Shown here: one piece after another, positions 13,401 through 23,400 of the stretch
Numbering within the stretch: position 1 is the first letter of the stretch
Layout of the letters: each line of letters opens with the position of its first letter
Assembly: GCA_030407005.1 (NCBI GenBank)
Contig: JAUDYN010000011.1
Location: 486,501-550,500 of the forward strand
Reading direction: 5' to 3'
Source of the DNA: Desarmillaria ectypa
Taxonomy: Eukaryota > Basidiomycota > Agaricomycetes > Agaricales > Physalacriaceae
Length of the DNA stretch: 64,000 bases
Notes under the pieces: model-generated
Told to the model about the DNA's origin: nothing
Databases searched by the model: none
What the model saw: the letters and a program-made list of their open reading frames with translations, nothing else
Translations under genes and position numbers: made by a program

Positions 13401-13723
13401 TTTGGGTGACGTGGGAGGGTCTGCGATCAGGAAGGAGATTGTCAGTGCAGGCGGTATTATCATTTTGAAACGAGTTGGGGAAAACGGTAGTGCGGATGTA
13501 TCTAAAGCGTGCTCGATGGCGGTAACGAGTATCACGGGTAACCTGTGGACAAGGAATGCCGGTATGTCACTCTTCGTCTAGTGTGCAATATCCTTTTGAT
13601 TGATGATTATTTTTTGATTCAGCATCCGCAAAGACGGCTATGACACATAATTGGAGCGGCGGGTGTCCTGATTATCACATCGCTTGTCCTATTCCTCTCG
13701 TCGATACAGAGTCCTTGTACTAG
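10428..13723 (+). CDS. Pseudokinase (TKL-like) fused to ARM repeats
   Basis: Ten exons (10428-10604, 10658-10831, 10882-10920, 10974-11123, 11172-11222, 11271-11973, 12025-12267, 12317-12554, 12609-13561, 13623-13723) give 942 aa in one frame. Residues 25-270 form a kinase fold: glycine loop LGGGRTGSVF, VAVKVL with the ATP-site Lys, SPEAW in place of APE, and SRPSDVFSFAM matching subdomain IX. The catalytic loop reads IIHGGLKPTNIL, so the Asp of HxD is Gly, and DFG is replaced by SDWAM; phosphotransfer is therefore unlikely. Residues 271-515 are a Ser/Pro-rich disordered linker. Residues from about 516 (PPNAILLVGALQ) to 930 are armadillo-type helical repeats (LVTAGTVPVLIHLLK, LWCLNRICRNADV, LVDAGVVDALLAAL). 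It probably acts as a scaffold or regulator, with the ARM part binding partners; this is inference. The two ends could be separate genes only if the 50-nt intron at 12268-12316 were wrong, but the phases fit. Confidence 0.85.
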
Positions 13724-14045
13724 CTAATGCAGACAATTAGTGCCATGTAGGCGTCATAGTTTTTTTTGTTTGTTTTTGAATATTACTTATCTTATTAATG
13801 TTATTTGAGACGCGAATCTATGAGTTGACGATCTAAGCGAACTGAGATTTGATAGAATTTCGTGCAAGCTTATCTTAAAGTCAGACGACGATATACGGGA
13901 GCCCGTTCCGGGATTATGGCTCTGTTGTCAATGAACTTGATCATAACAGTCAAGTAACATCTCTAGCTAGTTCTTCAGTGTCAAAGTATCCAAGGTTAGT
14001 TACCTCTTTCCTTAATACATTATCTTAGTTCCACTTTACAGTCGA
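13724..14045. other. Short intergenic spacer
   Basis: Three-prime flank of the pseudokinase gene with a T-rich tract (13759-13795) and the promoter of F-box A. Nothing else is seen. Confidence 0.4.
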
Positions 14046-15423
14046 ATGTCCTCAGTATTGCCTCAAGAGATTATTGATCAAATCATCGACTACAATTACG
14101 ATGATATTCCTACCCTCCAAGCTGTCTCCCTTGTATGCCACTCATTTCTACCCTCGTGCAGAGTACATCTTTTCTCTGAAGTTGTGCTTGTACACGAATA
14201 TGTACTCGATCCCATTCTAAAGATGTCCATCGTGCAGGACATAACAGGAAGACTTTACACGTGCAGGGATTTTTTCTCTCTCCTATCGGAGGCTCCGTGG
14301 ATTTCTAACCTTGTCAAAACACTTGTCCTTCACAATAGGAACAAATTACACCCATTAAACGGTAGTACCCGCCTCCTGGAAGACCCCCAATACGCCAATA
14401 TTCTGCCGTCCATTTTATACTCGCTTACCCAGCTGCATCACCTGGTTCTCAGCAATGCACCAGCCCAGCCATGGAAAGCGTTCAGTGCCGGTCTTCGAGC
14501 AGCATTCGTCAAGACGCTTCCTCTTCTCACGCAACTAGATGTCGATTTTCTCACCTTCGAAGATTTTGCTGAATTTATTCAAGTCATCCGAGAAGCGAAG
14601 TCGCTAAGGCATCTCTCCTATGTCAATACTACCACTATCAACCTCTGGGAGATTCAAAATCCCACCAATGCGCACTCTCCTGGAATCTGTCTTGAGTCAC
14701 TGACCGTCGCAGGGAGGCCGTTACATGAAGCCCATGTTAATACGTTTATCTCACCCTACTTTGATTTCACACGCATTCGCGAGTTGTCAATATCTTCCGA
14801 CAGATTCTTCGCGGAACGGGGGTCCTTTGATGCCCTTAAAAAGCTTCTAGATGCTATCGGAGACTCTCTTGAACACCTTAGATTCGGGTTCAGGTTCTAC
14901 GCCAGTACGTGGATTGAGATGGTCTTATCAGTTTGTCATTATCTTTAGACATAATCCACAGGACCCATAAATGTCAACAAGAATACGAATCTCCGTTCAA
15001 TACACATTGTTAGCTCCCGGGTTGATACCGAGATGGTCCTGATCCACAAGAGCTTAGAGGTCTTGACTTGGGACGTGGTTCCCCAATGGAAGAGCGATGT
15101 TTTTCAGGCAGGGAACTGGGAGGAGCTCGACTTGTTTCTGAATGAGCCTGCGCGGTTCTCATCGCTGTTGAGGGTAGAGATGATATTCCATGCGGAGCAT
15201 GAGAATTGTGGACCATACACGTGCAGCGGAAGTAAAATCTTTCATGGCGACATGCTTGAGCACGTAGCCTTACAGATGTCTATGCTCCGATCACGGGGGA
15301 TCCTGCGATTGAAGGAACGCAGAGGTGGGTGTCATGATGTATGTCGTTGAACCCATACCTTTGCATTTTCCAGTTCGCCATATGTTTGGACGAAAATGGG
15401 ATAGAGAACTTCAAGTTGTTTAG
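14046..15423 (+). CDS. F-box-like protein A (tandem paralogue)
   Basis: Exons 14046-14904, 14962-15324 and 15374-15423 give 423 aa. The start MSSVLPQEIIDQIIDYNYDD, followed by SLVCHSFLPSCRVHLFSEV, is the F-box-like motif. The middle part has Leu-rich strands in the style of Agaricomycete F-box/LRR proteins, and the C-terminus ends RGILRLKERR plus a short last exon (VRHMFGRKWDRELQVV). The intron positions and the last-exon motif are the same as in F-box B next to it, so the two are tandem duplicates. The gene is intact. The expected role is SCF-type substrate recognition; the substrate is unknown. Confidence 0.8.
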
Positions 15424-15867
15424 CTTGACAACCGTTGGCCCTATCCATGTCATCCCAGGCAGAAGGATTCTCAATGACGAAGGCACAGCCGGGAAGGAGT
15501 AAGTGCAAAATCTTTGATAATCGTTGTTTGATTGTTTTGAAAAGGTTTACAACAGTGTTTAGGGAGAGACAATGATTGAGTGAAGTACATCTATCAGCCA
15601 TTTATCTACCGAGTATTATTCGTTATCGATAAACGTATAGTATGCCACACCATCGATAAATGAGCACCCAGTTTCCAGATTAAGATTGATCCCGTTCGTC
15701 CGGTCCGATTGCCGAACCAATTTATTTATCCCTTTGAACCCGAACCACCACAGCAGCTTCGTGAGCTTCGTGACAATCTGCAGGTGATCCATTACATTCA
15801 AGGTAAGTATCTTTTGTTTTCCTCTCGGTGAAGTTCTGAGAAGCTCTTCAGAACTAGCCGAGTAGTC
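15424..15867. other. Spacer between F-box A and B
   Basis: No coding signal. It holds the 3' end of F-box A and the presumed promoter of F-box B. Confidence 0.4.
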
Positions 15868-17293
15868 ATGGCTTCAAATCCAAATCCTTTCTCGTTGCCA
15901 CCCGAAGTTCTCGACCAGATCATAGATTATAACTACGACGACGTCCCTACCCTCCGATCCTGTGCCCTAGTTTGTCGCTTATTTCTCCCTTCCTGCCGGG
16001 TGCACCTCTTCTCAGAAGTGGTTCTTGTGCATAACGATATCATTGTTCTCGGGCCTAAAGGCTGTGATATCCACGGAAGGCTGTATTCTTGCGAGAACTT
16101 CTTACAACTTCTCGAGGAAGCACCGTGGGTTGCGGCTCTTGTAAAAGTGCTTGAACTCCATGGCGGGTACGGATTGGGCATACGCTCGAGAAGTCTGTTC
16201 ACTGAACATATTTATATGGACATCTATCTCCCTTTCATCCTCTCGCCATCCAAACTCCCGAAGCTGAATCACCTCAGTATTACGTACTATCCTTCAATGA
16301 AGTGGGCCCAATTATCTCAGAAACTCCAGGATGCAGTGGAAGAGACACTATCGCGACCGACGCTAACCCAGCTGGATCTGGTCTGCATAGATTTCGACAC
16401 ACCAGCAAACCTCGTTGCTATCCTTTCGAAAGCAAGAAACGTGAAGCATTTTTCATTCACTAACAACAGCATGCGCTATAACACGACCGGAAATGTAAAC
16501 GATCCCGTCATTCCTGCGACGATCCCGTACCTCTTCCAGCTGAGATCCCTCGGTTTCGCTGGTCGTGCTATGCATCTTCACGATGTTTATGCGTTGTCCA
16601 AGGCCCATCCTAGCCGCATAGATCTCACTCAAGTTCGTGAATTATCAGTAGCGACTGAGAGTGTGGCTGGCAATGACGCTGTAGACGCCCTCCAGAGTCT
16701 CTTAAACACTATCGGCGACTCCTTGGAGCATCTCACCCTTGGGTTAGTGAGTTCCCCATCCAGTAAGCATCATAACTCGAAGATTATATGCTTTGTTTTG
16801 ATGGTTTTTACTTCCAACAGAATCACTCTCCGTCGATTCCAACACCAACCTTCGCTCCGTGCACGTTGTGTGCACCTCCCTGGAGAAATTGCACCACCTT
16901 CATGATATCCCGTTGTCGAGTTCCATACAGACACTGATAGTGGACGTGGGACCCGGGTGGGACGACGACGTGTTCTTTGCGGTAAATTGGCAAGAATTTG
17001 ATACGCTTTTTGACTCGCATGCGGATTCATTGACCAGGATTGTATTAATACTTCATCGTCCCCATGATAGGTGCGGGGAGCGGTTTTGCGGTGGCTATCC
17101 GTCCATAGAAGATAATCTGCTGGAACGTGTGGAAAAGCAGATGCCCAAGTTGATGGCGAGAGGGATTCTCTGGGTCAAGGAACGGAGAGGTGAGTTCGCG
17201 GTGCAGCCACGGTTACTTTGTTGATTTCATATCTGATTATACCGAATAGTGCGATATACATTTGGGCACAGATGGATGAGAGATCTTGCTTGA
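15868..17293 (+). CDS. F-box-like protein B (tandem paralogue)
   Basis: Exons 15868-16762, 16821-17189 and 17250-17293 give 435 aa. It starts MASNPNPFSLPPEVLDQIID and continues with SCALVCRLFLPSCRVHLFSE, the same F-box-like module as gene A, with identical intron phases. The C-terminal exons carry RGILWVKERR and RYTFGHRWMRDLA. Exon 2 onward is the left end of a duplicated block whose second copy lies at 19745-20187 and is decayed there, so this copy is the surviving one. A substrate adaptor role in an SCF complex is inferred from the motif only. Confidence 0.8.
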
Positions 17294-17439
17294 CCTTCCC
17301 ACAGGTAGCTTCTGACGTACCCGTAGTAAACGGCACTTTGATGAAGGCAATGTTTTGTCCATTTACTCTCGATGCGAGGCAGATTACATGAAAGGTTCTC
17401 TATGAAGGGCGAAGCATCACCTGTTTGCTGTATAGGCGA

Positions 17440-17765
17440 GACCGTGAATAACTTTCTACGGCTGTGAAGGGTCATGAACATCGGGCGCTAGAGCGTATTC
17501 ACAGACTCTACAGATTTCAACAGAGGTCTAAGGAGGATGAAGAAGAATACCATCATCGGGATTTAGAACAGAGTGGATTGGATGAGAAGAAGAGCACATT
17601 TGGGTTAAAGGGTCTGGGAGACTCAGAGAGATCAAGAGTTAACGTTGAAGAAGTTCGGTCGGTTCGATTATGATATTTATTTGCAGTTGAGACTGAACCA
17701 TATTTTGCATATAGTTCAGCAGCTACCATACGTACGCATTTGTTTCGATACATTCTACGTATACC
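17440..17765 (+). pseudogene. Remnant of the membrane-protein gene (copy 1)
   Basis: The DNA at 17560-17765 aligns to the 3' end and downstream flank of the intact gene at 20497-21240 (shared GATTATGATAT and ATATTTTGCATA(A/T)AGTTCAGC), and 17440-17540 aligns to that gene's 5' flank. The roughly 600 bp encoding the membrane segments are missing in between, so this copy is a deletion relic. Confidence 0.7.
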
Positions 17766-18504
17766 GAACAAAGTGGCATCACTTATCGTAACGCCCGAAG
17801 CCCGCGTACAATTGATAGCTTCCCAAATCTCATGGCTGCATGATCTAGTCACCTGCCTCCGGATGCAATATATAAGACGCGACTGCCCCATGACCGTCTT
17901 GACCTTTTCCTGTAATGCCTCGTTTACTCCAAAGAGTCCAAGTAGCAGCAGACTCATACCACTGTTCTCCAAGACCCCCTGTTAGGAATTTGCCGAAATC
18001 TGGATATGAGAGCGAGGGGCGAGAAGGGATGATCGAAGCGAGGTAGGGTATGTTAGGAAAGATGTATGTCTTTAGAGAATAGAATGGATTCCGGCGAGGA
18101 TTCGTGAGGAAACCTGAGAGGTCCGGTTTGCGAGGTAAAGGGGTCAGTAAGCGCGAAGCAATTACTGTTAGAAGTAGCCGGTAAGTGCGAAGATATTGTG
18201 GACCGTAGGTGAAGACAAGCGCTAGGCGTAGTCTTCGGATTGGTGTCGGAAAGCGCTTGGCGTATCCAACGAGTTGTTTGTTGAAAGTAGTAGATTCGAT
18301 TTTCTCATCCTCGTAATACAATGTTACAGACGGTATTTATATACTAAAGGGCTCGAGTCATTAATATTCTACAATGTTCTATTATATTCTAGTATGAGCA
18401 AGAAGAATAGAGAAAATAAGAGAAAATACATGCGAGTCACTGCTAGGACCGAGAATGCTGAGTATAGGCATGTGTTGACTCATGCACCGAGTTTACGGAT
18501 ACTC
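17766..18504. other. Insert in duplication copy 1, repeat-like
   Basis: This segment is absent from copy 2. It carries one copy of a 16-base motif (18216-18231) found three more times at 33.6 kb, and a TATA-rich end (18330-18400) that loosely resembles the LTR-like sequences at 29.74 and 61.15 kb. It is probably transposon-derived. A 158-codon minus-strand frame (17845-18321) has no ATG start and runs through the repeat motif. Confidence 0.45.
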
Positions 18505-19355
18505 GATATCCATAACATCCCCCCCCCGAATCCATAACATCATCTTTCGGCTTGCTCTACGTGACTACCCCGACAGAGCGAGATGATACTACCCCGGCAA
18601 TACCTTCCACTTCCGTCCGGGATATGAACACTACCGGCACATAGACACTGCGCTCCTTCTCACCTGTTGTCGCATCTACGACGAGACTTACTTCCTGCCT
18701 GTCATCGAGAACAAGCACGTGTTTTGGTGTCACCGCGGTCCACCGGAGTCGAGTGCTGAGCCAGGCAGGTACTTCCGTAAGATGACAGAGAGGCAGCAGG
18801 ATGCGGTTAATTGCGTGCACTTCTTCACGCAGCTGTATTGGCTCGAGGAGACCTTCCCATTAACTTGTGTCATCCCCGAAGTGCGTCCGAGAAAGCTGAA
18901 GATTACGGTCAGACATTCGGATTGGTGGTACTGGGAGAATAGCCACCTGTTGGTACTGAAGGATAAGTAGACGAATGGGATTAGGCTGTTGAAGCGCCCT
19001 GAGGAATTTGAGATGGAGCTAGAAACGATTGAGAGGGACAAGGACCAGGTTTGCTTTGAACGATCTATATTACGCTGAGTTGCCAGCTCGGTGTCGTGGT
19101 CCAAATGGTTGCTATAGCTGAGAGAATTCACAGCTGGAAGATTCAATCTTTGGGATGGGCACTTACTGAGCACCGATGGACGCCCCCTCGTTCTCGATCA
19201 CCGGACGGGAACGTCTATTTTTGAAGGCAATCTTGGACACGACAGGGAAAGGAATGCATGGACGAGTCATAGATCCAGGGTTGCAAGTCCTACCGCCCCG
19301 CTGATTTACCATACAGTAACAGTCAAGTGGACTGCCATAGTGAAAGTATCCAGAT
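18505..19355 (+). pseudogene. DUF7730/2EXR-like pseudogene (copy 1)
   Basis: Clear homologue of the intact gene at 21604-22548: VFWCHRGPPESSAEPGRYF and KITVRHSDWWYWEN match it almost residue for residue. Decay is visible as an in-frame TAG at 18968-18970 where the intact copy has TGG, indels near 18515-18620, loss of the start region and loss of the stop codon context at the 3' end. The sequence between 19048 and 19112 diverges exactly where the intact gene is predicted to have an intron. Confidence 0.85.
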
Positions 19356-19744
19356 CATCATACTGTCGCGTTCAGGACTGCATCAGATATATATCATTAT
19401 GAGCAGAAGAAGCATGGGGGTGTAATGCGTTAGGAACGGGTGACGATGTTCTGGATGCATGCACGACGTATTGATAATGCTTTATCCATCTCCCACTGAG
19501 TAGTTTGTCGGCACACGTTGTCGAGAGTTCATGCGGTTTCCAAAAGCGAGGGTGAAAATCCTGATGGCCACATAAAAACACTTTAGGTTGAAGTTGCGTA
19601 GTGATTGCTTCGATTCACAAACTTTTGTAACTTGAGACAATTTGGATTGGCTTGGTAGTACCTAGGTTAGCTTCAGTTGGCTTGAATGTTCCTGAAAACT
19701 AGGTACATCTGAGGCAAAATGAAGTTATCGAGGTAGCACCCCAG
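19356..19744. other. Junction between the two duplication copies
   Basis: Unique spacer of about 390 bp between the end of copy 1 and the start of copy 2. No coding signal. Confidence 0.4.
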
Positions 19745-20187
19745 CGATCAGTGGCTGTGCATGTTCTTTCGCTGGTCCGTACCACCACCAGCCCACATTC
19801 CTCGACCCCATCTCTATGGTATCCCCAGACTGTTGTTGAGTTAGTACGGACGCTTAAAACAGACACTCACAGCGGACATGGGACTCGGGTAGGATGACGA
19901 CTCACTCTTGCCGTAATTCGACAGGGATTTGATGCAGTTTTGACTCGTGTTCATTGACCAAGAACATTATGATGCCCCATCGTCCTCATGAATGATACTT
20001 GCGACGCCTACTGGGGATAATTTCCTTGAACGAGTGAAATCGCTGCCAGTTCATGGTGAAAGATATTCTATGGGTCAAGGAATGGAGAGGTGAGTTCGCG
20101 GTGCTGCTATTCAATTGATTTCATATCTGATTGTGCGGACTAGTGCGTTATATGTTTGGACATGGATGGATGAAAGATCTCGCGTGA
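19745..20187 (+). pseudogene. F-box B pseudogene (copy 2)
   Basis: Aligns to exon 2, intron 2 and exon 3 of F-box B. The intron (from GTGAGTTCGCGGTG to CTAG) and the last exon ending in TGA at 20185-20187 are conserved. The N-terminal F-box and exon 1 are missing, and the exon 2 part has several frameshifts, so no F-box protein can be made from it. Confidence 0.8.
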
Positions 20188-20496
20188 TCTTCCCACACAA
20201 AACTTTTGAGGTACCCGTGGTCAACAGCCCTTTGATGAAGGCATTGTCCTATCCTGTTATTGTTGATGCGAGGCAGATGGGAGCTTCTCTATGATGACTT
20301 ATGTGAAGTATATGCATCACCCATCTGCTGTGTGGGCAAGAACGTAAATAACTTTCTACAGCTGTGACTGATCATAGACATCGCATCTACAGCTTACTTA
20401 CTAAATTCACAGGTTCTACAGCTTCAACGGAGGTCTGAGGCGCCCTCCTCTTCTTAAAAGACCCTCCGTTAGTTTATCGCTAGGTTCAATAATCAA

Positions 20497-21240
20497 ATGG
20501 ACATGTACGATATTCTTGAATACCTCTGGTACTCCTTGGGAGCTTACCTCTACGTTCTTGAGCTCATCTACGCATCATCTTGTCTTCCTCCATCTCTTCA
20601 AGATAGAGTCCACTCGCAGATCCAGTCGGCTTCACCGTCAATGGCGATGGGCGGGATGGTTGTTTACATGTTCTATGCCCTCTTCGCCCTTGGCTACATA
20701 TTTCCATGTTTGGAGGATAGGCTTGCGAGGATATTTCCATGCTGTGATGACGAGGAGCCTTCGGGCGCCTATATCATATGCGGTATCCCGGCGAACATCT
20801 TCAATATCATGCTCATCATCAATGACGCTATCCTGCAGAGAGAAGATGGGTCTGCGATATTGGAGGGTGCGATTGTGAGGGTCGTTGATATCGCGAAATG
20901 GACGTTCCCGATATTCCTGAAGGAAGCGGGACTGTTGGGGGCGGTGCTGGGTCTAGGCGCTTTGTATAAGGCTTGGAGGGAGAGGGAGATATGTCGTAGA
21001 TCCAGAAGTTATGACGTGGAAAGGCAGTATTTCGATTATTTTGTTGGTCAGGAGGGGGACGAAGAGGAGGGATACGAGGGACTGGAACTGGGACTGGAAC
21101 TGGAACAGCAGGCTGGAATGGATGAACAGGAGAAGGTCAAGGAGAATATGTTTTGGGATCAGGAATACGGGAGAGTCAGGGAGACAAGCGTTGGGAAGTT
21201 TTGCAGGTCTGATTATGATATCTATCGCGACCGATGCTGA
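20497..21240 (+). CDS. Predicted multi-pass membrane protein
   Basis: Single-exon ORF of 247 aa starting with ATG at 20497. Hydrophobic stretches lie at about residues 12-27 (LGAYLYVLELIYAS), 49-68 (MAMGGMVVYMFYALFALGYI), 91-111 (YIICGIPANIFNIMLIINDA) and 132-156 (TFPIFLKEAGLLGAVLGLGA), followed by a charged C-terminal tail with a Gly/Leu/Glu-rich stretch near residue 195. No known domain is recognised. It is the intact copy of a gene of which copy 1 keeps only the end. It sits 310 nt after the decayed F-box and 360 nt before the DUF7730-like gene. The function is unknown; a small membrane protein is the most that can be said. Confidence 0.6.
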   Translation: MDMYDILEYLWYSLGAYLYVLELIYASSCLPPSLQDRVHSQIQSASPSMAMGGMVVYMFYALFALGYIFPCLEDRLARIFPCCDDEEPSGAYIICGIPANIFNIMLIINDAILQREDGSAILEGAIVRVVDIAKWTFPIFLKEAGLLGAVLGLGALYKAWREREICRRSRSYDVERQYFDYFVGQEGDEEEGYEGLELGLELEQQAGMDEQEKVKENMFWDQEYGRVRETSVGKFCRSDYDIYRDRC

Positions 21241-21603
21241 ATTATATTTTGCATAAAGTTCAGCGGCTACTATATGTGCGCATTTGTTTCTGCATACTCT
21301 ATTTGTATTCTGCTCCGTCCTTCTGTTATTCAATTGTCGCCCACATTGCTCATTTCCACATCAAGTACCAGGTACAATTTCGTCACTTACTGCCAGCCCC
21401 GTTGCAATGTATTCGAACACTCCATAGATCCCTTAGTGAATAGCGTGGCTTTGCTTGCCTCATGAAATCCGAAGCTTCCGAGTGATTGATAGTTCCTCAT
21501 GGTCGTCAGTTCTAGTCATTGCCTCCGAGTCCGAATGCTGTGTTTCAATACATGTCTCACAATTCTCCACGAACTTCTCACCCTTTTGCTATCTTTTGCT
21601 ATC

Positions 21604-22548
21604 ATGATTGCGCGTCGTGCACGTCGGGTAGCCGCACCAGTCCCGCCTCGGAATCTCATCCAGACAAAATCACCTGAAGAATGCAACCCACAAGCAGCTT
21701 CACCACTGTTCTCCGTTATTCCTCCCGAAATTCGTAACATCATCTTCCAGCTCGCTCTATGCAGCTACCCGGATAAATCTCGAGCATACCCTAGTAATGC
21801 TTACTACTTCCGTCCCGGATACGAATATGGTCGGCGCATAGATACAGCGCTCCTTCTCACGTGTCATCGCATCTACAACGAGACTCGTTTCCTACCCGTC
21901 ATCGGCAACGAGCATGTGTTTTGGTGTCACCGCGGCCCGCTTGGGTCAAGCGCGGAGCCGGCCAGATACTTCCGTAAGATGGCAGAGGAGCAGCAGAATG
22001 TCGTTGATTGCGTGCACTTTTTCACACAACTGTATTGGCTTGAGGGGAGCTTTCCGGGAGCTTGTGCGATCGCGGAAATGCGTCCGAGAAAGGTGAAGAT
22101 TACGATCAGACATTCGGATTGGTGGTACTGGGAGAATAATCAGCTGTTGGTGCTGAAGGATGAGTGGACGAATAACATTAAGCTGTTGAAGCGCCTTGAA
22201 GAACTTGAGATGGAGCTGGAGACGATTGGGAGGGACAAGGACCAGGTTTGTGTGTTCAAGTATCTGTATGTCGCTAAACTGATTGATTTGATTGCTATGG
22301 CCCAGATGCTTGCTATAGCTCAGAGAATACATAAGCGGAAGTTCGATCTTTGGGATGGACGCGTCCTGAGTACCGAGGGACGTTCTCTCGTCCATGATCA
22401 CTGGACAGGAACGTCTGCTTTTGAAGGCAAACTTGGATACGATAAGGAAAGGAACGTTTGGACTCATAGATTCAGAATTGAAGGTCCTACCAGCTCGTTG
22501 GTCTACCATACGGTAATAATCAAGTGGACTGCCGTAGTGAAAGTATGA
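21604..22548 (+). CDS. DUF7730/2EXR-like fungal protein
   Basis: The open frame runs from ATG 21499, but the ATG at 21604 (MIARRARRVAAPVPPR) is preferred because the preceding 35 residues look like translated leader. The core SVIPPEIRNIIFQLALCSY, followed by DTALLLTCHRIYNETRFLPV, is the (L/I)PPEIRN.I(Y/F)..AL...LLTCR.IYNE pattern of the fungal DUF7730/2EXR-type domain. A 60-nt in-frame stretch (22246-22305, GTTTGT...CTAAAC...CCAG) is probably an intron: the decayed copy diverges just there and the protein would be 294 aa without it. The role of the domain is unknown. It is intact, whereas the copy at 18505 is not. Confidence 0.7.
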   Translation: MIARRARRVAAPVPPRNLIQTKSPEECNPQAASPLFSVIPPEIRNIIFQLALCSYPDKSRAYPSNAYYFRPGYEYGRRIDTALLLTCHRIYNETRFLPVIGNEHVFWCHRGPLGSSAEPARYFRKMAEEQQNVVDCVHFFTQLYWLEGSFPGACAIAEMRPRKVKITIRHSDWWYWENNQLLVLKDEWTNNIKLLKRLEELEMELETIGRDKDQVCVFKYLYVAKLIDLIAMAQMLAIAQRIHKRKFDLWDGRVLSTEGRSLVHDHWTGTSAFEGKLGYDKERNVWTHRFRIEGPTSSLVYHTVIIKWTAVVKV

Positions 22549-23283
22549 GGATTGTTATGCAGTAGCTGATGTGTTCACTGCGACCACAGATGTCATTACT
22601 TATGATCAGGAGAGCCTCGAAATCCAGCATCATGTCAAAGAAAAGTTGAACCTTTACCAAGGGTGTATCGTTAATATAACGTATCAAATCTCGGGTTTCC
22701 TTGGCTTTCCGTTTCGCGTGTTGTCGATATGTTGTTGAATGGGTAGCAGTATCATTATGAAATATAATATTTATTAACCGTAAGTTGTGATGAGCCTATT
22801 ATGCAGATACGATCCGGGTGATATACAAGTATAATCACGGCCCGGGACAGACGGGGCTTCTATAACAGCGCATCCTAGCATGCGGGCGCTGGCAGAGGGG
22901 GACAGAAGAACGTCTTGGATCCGGGAGGGGAACGAGATGGGCACGAGACTCGAGGCCAAGGCAAATGTTGAATGCAACATACAGGTAGGGGTAAAGTCAC
23001 TTGGTTGCGGTAAATGCGACATGGCCCTGGAATCGCTTCGACTTGATGAGGAGTGACCGTGAATTCCAGACGCTAGCTTGAAACTCGACGACGTCGATGA
23101 TAAATGATAAATATTCAGAATTGGAATATATTCGATGATGATTTTTTCGAAGATTTTGAAGGCGCCGAAGTCATAAAAAAAACAGCAGCTGTCGATTTCA
23201 TCCTACCGCAGTTGAAAAACTTGGTGACTTGCAAATACGACTGAAAGGTAGATATATACATATGATGTCGCCTGCGACGTGCT
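22549..23283. other. Intergenic, no supported gene
   Basis: Three-prime flank of the DUF7730-like gene and 5' flank of the tRNA gene. AT-rich, with no coding signal. Confidence 0.4.
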
Positions 23284-23368
23284 GGCGCTATGGTGTAGTG
23301 GTAGCACATGGGATTCTGAAAGTATCATTGGTAATTCCCATAACCCAGGTTCGAACCCTGGTAGTGCC
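23284..23368 (+). tRNA. tRNA-Gln (anticodon CUG), intron-containing
   Basis: A full cloverleaf can be drawn. The acceptor stem GGCGCTA pairs with TAGTGCC (one G-U). The D stem is GTGT/GCAC, the anticodon stem is TGGGA/TCCCA, and the T arm is CCAGG-TTCGAAC-CCTGG. The anticodon loop TTCTGA gives CUG at 23316-23318, reading glutamine CAG codons. About 15 nt (from AAGTATC) lie between the base after the anticodon and the 3' half of the stem, at the canonical position 37/38 for a nuclear tRNA intron. No CCA is encoded, as expected for a eukaryotic gene. The internal A and B boxes (TGGTGTAGTGG and GGTTCGAACCC) serve as the Pol III promoter. Confidence 0.95.
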
Positions 23369-23395
23369 TTAAGTGGACTGTAATGTTACCTTCAC

Positions 23396-23400
23396 TTTTT
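23396..23400 (+). terminator. Probable Pol III terminator of the tRNA
   Basis: A run of five T residues starting 28 nt after the last tRNA base is the first T-tract downstream. Confidence 0.45.

Larger units (their letters stand above)
16821..22560 (+). repeat. Tandem segmental duplication of a three-gene block
   Basis: Copy 1 (about 16821-19370) and copy 2 (about 19745-22560) share, in the same order and orientation, the 3' half of an F-box gene, a spacer (17400-17540 versus 20300-20440), the end of a membrane-protein gene (17560-17765 versus 21110-21290) and a DUF7730-like gene (18505-19355 versus 21690-22548). Copy 1 lacks most of the membrane gene and carries about 730 bp of extra DNA at 17770-18500. 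The shared stretches are obvious by eye but I could not compute identity. Confidence 0.8.

Noticed and set aside
17845..18321. 158-codon minus-strand open frame
   Set aside because: It starts at TTG, has no ATG or recognisable domain, and reads through the 16-base repeat motif inside DNA absent from duplication copy 2. More likely repeat-derived.
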